Assembly (NCBI GenBank): GCA_037043455.1
Contig: JAWPHD010011289.1
Coordinates: 21,317-85,316, forward strand
Direction: 5' to 3'
Length of the DNA: 64,000 nt
DNA from: Cyrtodaria siliqua
Taxonomy: Eukaryota > Mollusca > Bivalvia > Adapedonta > Hiatellidae
Part shown: positions 56,612 to 64,000 of the stretch, in pieces
Numbering within the stretch: the first letter of the stretch is position 1
Layout of the letters: the number at the start of each line of letters is the position of its first letter
Made by a program: the position numbers and the translations under genes
The notes under the pieces: model-generated
Seen by the model: only the letters and a program-made list of their open reading frames with translations
The model's database searches: none
What the model was told of the DNA's origin: nothing

Positions 56612-57170
56612 CGGCTAGGCTGTCCGTCCATCTCAACGCCTTGTCTTGGTTTTAAATCTCAAAGTCCAAGTTTATATTTAGTATTAATAACCGGCTTAAG
56701 GTTCCTCTCAACTGCCCAAAATGAAAACATTTTGACAAAATTCAAATGGCACTGCCTGAGGCAGACATTGAAGTTCACCTCTTCATAATTATTTTTTTCA
56801 AAGCCCTAAGATAAAAAGAACTTGAGATTCCGTCATATGATGCTTAAATTACGGTTACATTTTTATAAAATATTAATAATAATAAAAAAATTTGTGCAAA
56901 AACATTATTATTTTCAAAATCTTGGTTCGAAGACGCTTACAATGATATGCAAAACATGCACAACTCCAACGAAATCACATATAAAACTAAGTTTACTTTT
57001 TTTTTTCATTTTAGGCAATTGAGAGGAACCTTAACAATCAAGTTTTTAGCAATTTTTTCTCCAAGTGATTTCGACTTACTAGTTTTTAAACCAGTCTTAT
57101 TTTTTTTTCATCACATATTGATTTATTACAATAACCTTGCTCTTTACAAATAGCATCTAATCCATTTAAT
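56612..57170. repeat. Flank with inverted AAGGTTCCTCTCAA
   Basis: TAAGGTTCCTCTCAACTGCC near 56697 is inverted as GGCAATTGAGAGGAACCTTA near 57014. No convincing coding sequence between them. It may be part of the same decayed element as the integrase. Confidence 0.5.
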
Positions 57171-57179
57171 GGTTCCCCG

Positions 57180-58130
57180 TTATCAAGTGGATTACCCGGA
57201 TATTTTTTTATTTATTTTTTTTGATTTATTTTTTTTGAATTTTTCTTTTTTATTTAAATATTTTATTTTTTATTTAAATATTTTATTTTTATTAATTTTT
57301 ATTGTCTTTATTTAAATAAAGGCCTATTATTAGATACATTAAATAGGAAAAATATAGCATTTTATAAAAATTCCAACAAAATTAAAAAATTTAAGCATAA
57401 TGGTGCGGTTCCAAAAACCAATATTAAATCTCAATATGCATGGTGACCTATAAATTTAATTGAATATATTGTCTAAATATATGTTCAAATAAGTGCCTAG
57501 GAAGTTTGAACAAATTCTGCTATTAGGAACATAACAAAAAAGGAAAATATACCATTTCTATATAATTTCATACAAAACTTGGCCTTTTAGCATAGGGGTA
57601 GGGTTTCAAATTCTTTTTCTAAACAAGCATGGGGACCTATCATTTTTATTGCACATTTTGTTTTTATATATGTTAAATTATGTGCTTAGAAAGTTAAAAA
57701 AAATTCTGATATTGGGAACATACAAAAAAAAAGGAAATTGTATCATTATGGGCTAATTTGTGCATAAATTGTGGTAATGGTCTCAACAGATTTTGTAAAC
57801 AAATATAGGTTTTACATAAAGATGAGCTTTAAATGTTATTGCAATTAAATGTTCTTTACTTTAATACAATTTTAGCAGAATTGTGACCAATGAATAAATG
57901 ATTAGATTTAAAAAATATCTTATTTAGCTATTTTATGGACTTGTTCAACTTTTTGGACAGATTGATATGACGGTGGCATTACATTTTTTTTTTAAATTTT
58001 AACAAGCATGGTGACCTACCATTATTTTTGCCTTTTCTGTCGTCTATATATATAACAGACTTACTGTACAAAAAGTTTAAAGAAAATCTGTTATGCAGAA
58101 AAAACTATAGAAAATGTCTTTAAGGGACAG
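57180..58130. repeat. AT-rich block with diverged ~190-bp repeats
   Basis: TTTATTTAAATATTTTATTT tracts at 57230-57300. Then ACAAAAAAGGAAAATATACC, CAAGCATGGGGACCTATCAT and GTGCTTAGAAAGTT-like words recur at about 57350, 57535 and 57720. Confidence 0.55.
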
Positions 58131-58794
58131 GTATATGCTGTCGTTTGTCGATAAATGTCATGTTTTCCTTTTTTGAGTGCTGAGTGGGTGGGGTAAATGA
58201 ACTGTATTTGTAGGCAGAGAAACCGATTGTGTTGCTTTCTAGCATGTATTTGCTATATTTTGAGAGGATATTATATGGTCTTTCAGGAACAATGCATGTT
58301 TGTTAATTTTGAAAAATAGAATTCAAGTTATTTAGCGTAATTAGTGTACATGTCTGAAAATAGTCTGAATTTCAAAGAAAACTGTAGATTCCGACCTAAA
58401 GCTCTCAATGTTTCCACCTTTTGTGCTTTTAACAAATTGTGTTTAACCAATACCACAAGATGCACATGTTTTTTTAAACTTAGATCTACTATTTTTTGCT
58501 AACATATAGCCTACTGAGGATTAATCATATTTTCTTTAACGCAGTAATTCATATATCAAATATGATTAAATGAAATATGATTTGATGAGTTTTTCATTCT
58601 CTGTAAGTTCATGAGGTTTTAATATTTTATAAAGAATAACGAACAAACTAGGTCCTTCTTGCAACATTTTAATAAAGAATAAGCAAAATACCCAAACAGT
58701 ACACTTGTTCTATCTTGATACTGAAAAGTGTTTTATTTTATGTTAAAACCTAATTTATGCCAAACGGATTAAAATAATACTTTCAATAACAAGT

Positions 58795-58965
58795 CCAGTG
58801 TGTACCAGGTCCAGTCATCAAGGTTGATCATTCTTGTTACGTCATTTTCAGCATATTTTAGGCAATATATGACGGACGACATGTTCGTGGTGGAGACAGA
58901 CCGTCCACATTTTCCTGGACAGAACCAATACTGTACTCGTCGGGGGCCACTTTCCGTCACTTATG
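58795..58965 (-). mobile_element. SINE fragment, inverted
   Basis: Minus-strand reading gives GAGTACAGTATTGGTTCTGT, CCAGGAAAATGTGGACGGTC and TGTCTCCACCACGAAC, as in the SINE body at 31530-31600. Confidence 0.65.
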
Positions 58966-59124
58966 TAAACATAAACTAATTTTTTCAGACAAATCTATGT
59001 ATCCTGACAATTTTTACTCTATTTTCTATTAGGTTACCTCTTCCTGGAAATTTGATACCAAAGAATTTTGTTTTATATAAATTATCGAAGTGACGCGTGA
59101 CCTTTTTATAAACAGACTAAAACC

Positions 59125-59152
59125 AGGGAGTACGTCATATGACGTACTCCCT
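59125..59152. repeat. Perfect 28-bp palindrome with paired TGACGTA
   Basis: The two 14-bp halves, AGGGAGTACGTCAT and ATGACGTACTCCCT, are exact reverse complements with no spacer. Confidence 0.95.
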
Positions 59153-59451
59153 GCTAAAACTGAGAAATCATTTTGTTTACAAGCCCAGTTTCCGTCATGT
59201 ATGTTATCGAGTGATAGATTCAACTAGGTCAAGATACAGTAAACTTTTATGAATTAGAAACGTGTTTGCAAGTCTGTTCAACAATTTCATTGTTATAATG
59301 GTATGTTTGCATTGTTCCATAGTTATAACAATGCGCCTGGTAACGTCAATGTAAAATGTTCAAAGACGACAATTTACAGTAACTCTGTGTAAATCAAACA
59401 GATACAGGTTGTACGAGTTGCTTCTCTTTGGTTAAACTATATCACGGTATA

Positions 59452-61047
59452 CACTTAACAAAATTCCTAATCGGTCAGTATATATTGTATTACTATTTTT
59501 ATAATAATGCATGTATTAACACGAAATTTCACATATCGATATTTGAATAGGTACTGCAGCTAATTATTGATTTTTTTCTGGCCGGCTCGATGTCAAATTA
59601 AGCGTGATAGGCGTGTTGACCAATATAGCACATTTTGCACGTGCAGTTCATGGACAACAATATGCACGTGTTCATGTACATTTTTGTCATTGCTGATGAT
59701 TTTCCTACTTGAAAAACACATACCATGGCGAGAATGACACAAGAGGAACGCGGCCGAGCTGTCGGAATGTTACAGGCCGGAACACCTTTACGACAGGTGA
59801 GTTTTATTTTTTGAAATTTCAGAAGAATATCGATATCATTTTTTTGTAGCTATTATTGTGGTGGCTATTTCCGTTTTTAACTTTATTTCAGGTGGCAAGA
59901 ACCTTCAATCGGCGGCTATCCACCATCCAAGCTCTTTGGACGAAATCAACCAAACCGGAAGTGTCGCTGATCGACCCCGACGGTTCAAACAGAGGGTGAC
60001 AACACAACGGCAGGACAGATACATGATCGTATCACATCTCCGTGATCGTTTTCTACCAGTTACAACGACATCTAGGCATACTAGGGGACTCATGGACGTC
60101 ATTTATCAACTCAAACCGTACGAAACCGGTTACGTGACGTCGGAATTCAATGCCGTCGACCTAGGAAAGGTCCTATATTAACGAGGAGACACCGCCAAAC
60201 TCGCTTAGCTTGGGCTAGGCGACATTTACGGTTCACCAGGGCCGACTGGGCGAATGTTCTTTTCGTCGACGAAACAAGGATTACATTGCGTTGTGCCGAC
60301 GGCCGCAAACTTATTTATCGCCGGCGTGGTGAGAGAAACAGCGCCAATTGTGTTCTTGAGGCGGACCAGTTCGTGGGGAGGATCCATTATGATATGGGCG
60401 GGCATTTCGATGTACACCAAAACACCGATCATGTCCATATAAGGCAACATGAATGCACGACGATATCAGACGGACATCATTCAACCTGTCCTTATACCAC
60501 ACATTGCTGCAAACCGTGGTATGCAACAACGCTCCGTGCCATGTCGCCAGAGCAACATTGGCAATGTTACAGGCCAATAACATACGAGTCATCCATTTTC
60601 CTGCTAAAAGTCCTGACCTAAACCCAGTCGAGCGTGTCTGGGACTTATTAAAACGAAAGGAACGTGCCCATCCTCAGCAGCTGAATCTACGGGAATTGGA
60701 GCGTGACGTCAACCGCGTTGGAGAAATATCCGTCAGCAGTATCTTCACAGATACATTGTATCAATGAGGAGTCGTTGTCGAGCCGTGATTGCTGCCGGTG
60801 GAGGGCATACGCGTTATTAACATACAACAGACGTCAAATAACACGATTTTGTGACTTTTGAATTACCGGGTCGCCTTATTCATTCCTGCAGAAGATGTCA
60901 ACTCTTTATTTGTTTGAAATGAAATTTTGTTTGTTGATGTGTAATGAATTTCGCTTTCTTATGCGATCAATAAATTCACGAAACTGAATTTACTATTTTT
61001 TTTAATTACAATTTACTGAGGTGACCGATTAGGAATTTTGCTGAGTG
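59452..61047 (+). mobile_element. Tc1/mariner transposon, 1.6 kb, both ends intact
   Basis: The left end CACTTAACAAAATTCCTAAT and the inverted right end CACTCAGCAAAATTCCTAAT continue as CGGTCA at both sides, bordered by TA (59450-59451 and 61048-61049), the Tc1/mariner target duplication. The transposase pseudogene lies between. Confidence 0.9.
59725..60820 (+). pseudogene. Tc1-like transposase, frame-disrupted
   Basis: Starts MARMTQEERGRAVGMLQAGT (helix-turn-helix region), then an apparent 95-bp intron (59797-59891, CAG|GTGAGT to TATTTCAG). The recognisable parts then appear in different frames: VARTFNRRLSTIQALWTK, then after one lost base NQTGSVADRPRR, then THGRHLSTQTVRNRLRDVG, DWANVLFVDETR (first catalytic Asp present), GGSIMIWAGIS, VARATLAMLQANNIRVIHFP and SPDLNPVERVWDLLK (catalytic Glu region). 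The second catalytic Asp position reads Asn (CNNAPCHVARA) next to a small deletion. At least three to four frameshifts make it inactive. The C-terminus would end at TAA 60818-60820. Confidence 0.88.
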
Positions 61048-61099
61048 TATTTTAACTGCGTCCACTGAAGAGTGATAAAACTATGACGTCATTACAGTG

Positions 61100-61745
61100 T
61101 TATTTTTTAAATAGTTTATTACGCGGCAGGTATGCGCGCACATCCCCAACGCCATATCAGGAAGTAAACACATTTTTCGGAGAAATCTCTTTCGTTTTTG
61201 TACCGCTTATTTATTTTTCGGTTGTTTTTCCTGTTTCCAATCTTCAGTTATAAACGTCTGACAATAAGTGACATCGCGTTAAGTAATTTGCAGTGTAAAA
61301 ACGTTTTTTAAATGAGAATGACGGAAACTGGGCTTGGACGGAAACTGACCTCTAACGAGCACACCTCCCGCCATCCTTACACATTTAATTTAACGAGATA
61401 CATTGTACGGCAAGTATCGTAGTGAGAGCATAGTGTATCATTTTAAGTCATATATGGCCTAACTTGTGCTAAAATATACGCATATCTTCAAACAAACTGA
61501 CATAATTCTTTTATAAAACAGAAATGTCGAAATTCTGACGAATGCTCCAGATGTAACAAGCATACATACAAAAGGAAATCCAAACCTGCTCACGGGTTTT
61601 GAAGTTGTGGCTGAGACATGAAACTAGACGAAAAGACGGCCGGACCAACGGTCAAATTGCTTTTTATGCCACTTCGAAACCAAGGACATAAAATGAACGC
61701 CCACTCAATGTCATTGCCTATCGGTTTCTTGTCGTTTATAACTCT
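61100..61745. other. No gene; SINE-like scrap
   Basis: TGACGGAAACTGGGCTTGGA and CACACCTCCCGCCATCCTTA near 61320-61385 resemble SINE core borders. Otherwise stop-dense. Confidence 0.45.
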
Positions 61746-61834
61746 TATTGTGTGAGAATGGCAAAGAAGACCAGAGTCAACATGAAGTTAAACAACAAAA
61801 GGAAAACAAACATGGCCTTATCGAAGCAGTTCAC

Positions 61835-61874
61835 CACGAGTTGCCAGTCATTTCACCACGAGTTGCCAGTCATC
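61835..61874. repeat. Short tandem duplication
   Basis: CACCACGAGTTGCCAGTCAT occurs twice in direct succession within an otherwise unrecognised ORF. Confidence 0.85.
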
Positions 61875-62174
61875 GTGGTTGCCCATTATGTCATCGACCA
61901 TTTTAGACAGATTGGTCAAACCGTATATGGTAAACATTCAGTGTGATTAACGTTTGGTGGTCCGCGACGAATGGCCGAGGCGACATCTAATGTGTTCAGT
62001 GGTAACAGCCCTGCGCACGTATCCACTGGACTGGACTTGATATTTGCAAGCACAATTGACTACTGCCATTCTAGGCCAGTAATTATAGCCGAAAATAAGA
62101 GACAAGGTCAAACAAATTCCAACAGAAAGTATTTTAGGATTTTTATAATCACTGACATGTAATGAGTTTTAGAA

Positions 62175-63005
62175 AAAAACACCTCAAAATAAAGATGGGG
62201 GGAAATGCTAAATTTTGGGGTAAAAGTTACGTTTTTAAGAAAAAATCTCCGGAAACTGAAATCATTTTATAAAAAATCATTTGAGCAAATAAGAGTCATT
62301 TAATAGTGCAGAAATGCTCTTCCAAATACATCTCTATGTAAATCAAGGTTTTATAGATGGATATGAGGTTAATTATATGAGATTTTGGTGCAAAACTTGG
62401 AATAAATGTATAAAATCGTTGATTTCTGTAATACATTTTGGTGTTACTAGGCTATAAATGAAAAAAAACACGAAATGAGCTATACTCAATTAGTTTCTTA
62501 CTGTTTTGTACAGAGAAAGGTACAGAGATGTCCCAGAAAAAAGTCCTCTTGAATACGACGATCTTAAATACTTTATTTTTGGGTCTAAAAATGTGTTTTT
62601 CATAAAAAAAATCGCTGAAAACAGGAATAATTTTGTAATAAGATGTTTGAACATAAACTAATTCGGTGGAAGTGATAAAATGGTGCACAATTATATATAC
62701 AAATGTTTCAACGAAGAAATGGCCGTAACTCCAGTAATACAATGTTGATTTTGGAGCCGAATCGATATGCCCATCTTGATATCATAGGTAAGCATCCTGT
62801 AAAGTTTCGGAACAATCAGTTGATATATGTAGGATGAGACGCAAATGATATTATAGTATAACATTAGACAAAAAAGGGGCCATGATAAAAGGTCGATTTT
62901 GGCGCCGAACGATATGCACATTTTGACATCATAAGTAATATTCTGTAAAGTTTCAAAACAATCAGTGGAAAACTGTAGGAGGAAATAGAAATATACCATA
63001 AACCT
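62175..63005. repeat. Two pairs of diverged repeats
   Basis: 62190-62400 and about 62520-62680 are decayed copies of one segment (GTTTTTAAGAAAAAATCTCC and TTTTTCATAAAAAAAATCGC; ATTTGAGCAAATAAG and GTTTGAACATAAACT). Separately, 62740-62850 and 62890-62990 share GCCGAA-CGATATGC, TGATATCATA or TGACATCATA, and CTGTAAAGTTTC. Confidence 0.55.
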
Positions 63006-64000
63006 TTACGAAATAAAAGGACCGTACCTCGGATTATACAAACTTAAAAAAATGGTATGATAATGGACCTTTGGAAACGGCCGAGCACGACACATACGAA
63101 ATATTGCAGTCTCGGTTTGACTGATACTGTTCATGAGCGGTAGTGAAATATGCTAGCTACCGCTCACGCCCTCTAGCCCGGGTTGAGCAGAACTCAATAT
63201 TCATAAAATCACTAGTACACAATTTTAACCATCCCGAAGATGGCATGCATATGGCGGTGGACATGGAGTGTATTGCTTCCCCATGTCGTACGGCGTACGG
63301 TCCCAGTATCTAATACAATTAAATGCCCCGAAGAGCGAAATAAACATAATGAAATTTAGTTGGGAGCAGCGGTTATGAAGCCTGCGTATCAAAAAGCAGA
63401 CAACATATCCTATGTACCCAGAGCCTTTTGTCGGCCGGAGTAGTGGAACCACCGAATCAAAAATTAAGTAAGAAAACAAAATAAATTGAAAATGTACCAC
63501 CGATAACTAAATATAAGTATCGGGCTCAGCGATCTCCAAAGATCGAATGAATAACGGTACTGATTGCAAGCGCGGGGAGACGTTTTACTGCCGCCACACT
63601 GCACAATCAATTAAATTGTGCCAAAAGTTCAGTCGCGTAATTTCCTGTTTAACCATCAAATCTAAAGGTTTTTTACATGAATAAAAAGTATATATTTTTT
63701 CCATGCCGCTGGATCGAACGTTAACATTCAGTGACGTGTCTCCCTCTACTGAGTTTTTCAAGTCAAATCCGGGGGCACTGGAATTTATGCTTTAAAGAAC
63801 AAATTACTGTTATTTAAGTGGCCATATACCATTTATTGTATAACATTCTGCTGGTGCAATTTATAACATGACACCGGCAGCATAGTCATAACTTCCTCTT
63901 TTTTAAAAAAAATCATAGGGCATGGTGATCGTTATACGATACAAACATTTAATTGTATCAGTATTCGCAACATAAAACGGCAACATAAAACGCACTGTCA
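63006..64000. other. No recognised gene
   Basis: A 91-codon minus-strand ORF at 63225-63500 has no family resemblance I can name. GAGCGGTAG...CTACCGCTC at about 63134-63168 is a short foldback. Confidence 0.45.

Noticed and set aside
63225..63500. 91-codon minus-strand ORF near the end
   Set aside because: No recognisable domain, no splice context, composition like the surrounding non-coding DNA.

Overview
The window looks like nuclear DNA of a mollusc, most likely a bivalve. It is AT-rich and intron-rich, most of it is dispersed or tandem repeat, and it carries repeat types familiar from bivalve genomes: tRNA-headed SINEs sharing a core that contains TACTGGTTCTACCCAGGAAG, repeats bounded by GTCTCGCC or by GTCCCCCACCGG, and arrays of TGACCTTGACC. 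No bacterial-style operon, CRISPR array or plasmid feature is present. The species is not identifiable from what I can see.

Two host genes can be reconstructed. (1) On the + strand, the 3' half of a syntaxin-7/12 family Qa-SNARE: exons 1444-1534, 2442-2514 and 4819-4901 encode the SNARE helix. These are followed by TWO possible terminal exons, 5591-5698 and 9872-9964. Both accept the same phase-0 splice and each encodes its own juxtamembrane basic patch, transmembrane anchor and stop codon. (2) On the - strand, a complete-looking stathmin-domain gene of the STMND1 type: 48827-48494 (MGC acylation-type N-terminus), an optional 39-nt microexon 47932-47894, 42925-42633 (start of the stathmin domain) and 40580-40254 (coiled-coil helix and stop), giving 317 or 330 residues.

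The rest is repeats. 0-12 kb: syntaxin introns with ~165-bp degenerate repeats, MITEs and a 32-bp minisatellite. 12.1-24.5 kb: a 6.2-kb direct tandem duplication whose left breakpoint lies in a tRNA-like sequence inside a nested MITE. 24.5-28 kb: arrays rich in TGACCTTGA half-sites. 28-33.3 kb: two non-LTR retrotransposon remnants in opposite orientations. 33.3-40 kb: SINEs and minisatellites. 40-49 kb: the stathmin gene, with a ~2-kb TGTACATGTACA minisatellite in its first intron. 49-56 kb: minisatellites, including an 18-copy, 59-bp array that appears to derive from the SINE core. 56-58 kb: a Polinton/Maverick-like integrase scrap and AT-rich DNA. 59.4-61.1 kb: a complete but frame-disrupted Tc1/mariner element. 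61-64 kb: degenerate repeats.

The most interesting biology is the pair of competing membrane-anchor exons in the syntaxin gene and the phase-symmetric microexon in the stathmin gene. The two gene models rest on conserved peptide matches recalled from family knowledge plus visible splice signals and phase agreement. No search or transcript evidence was available.
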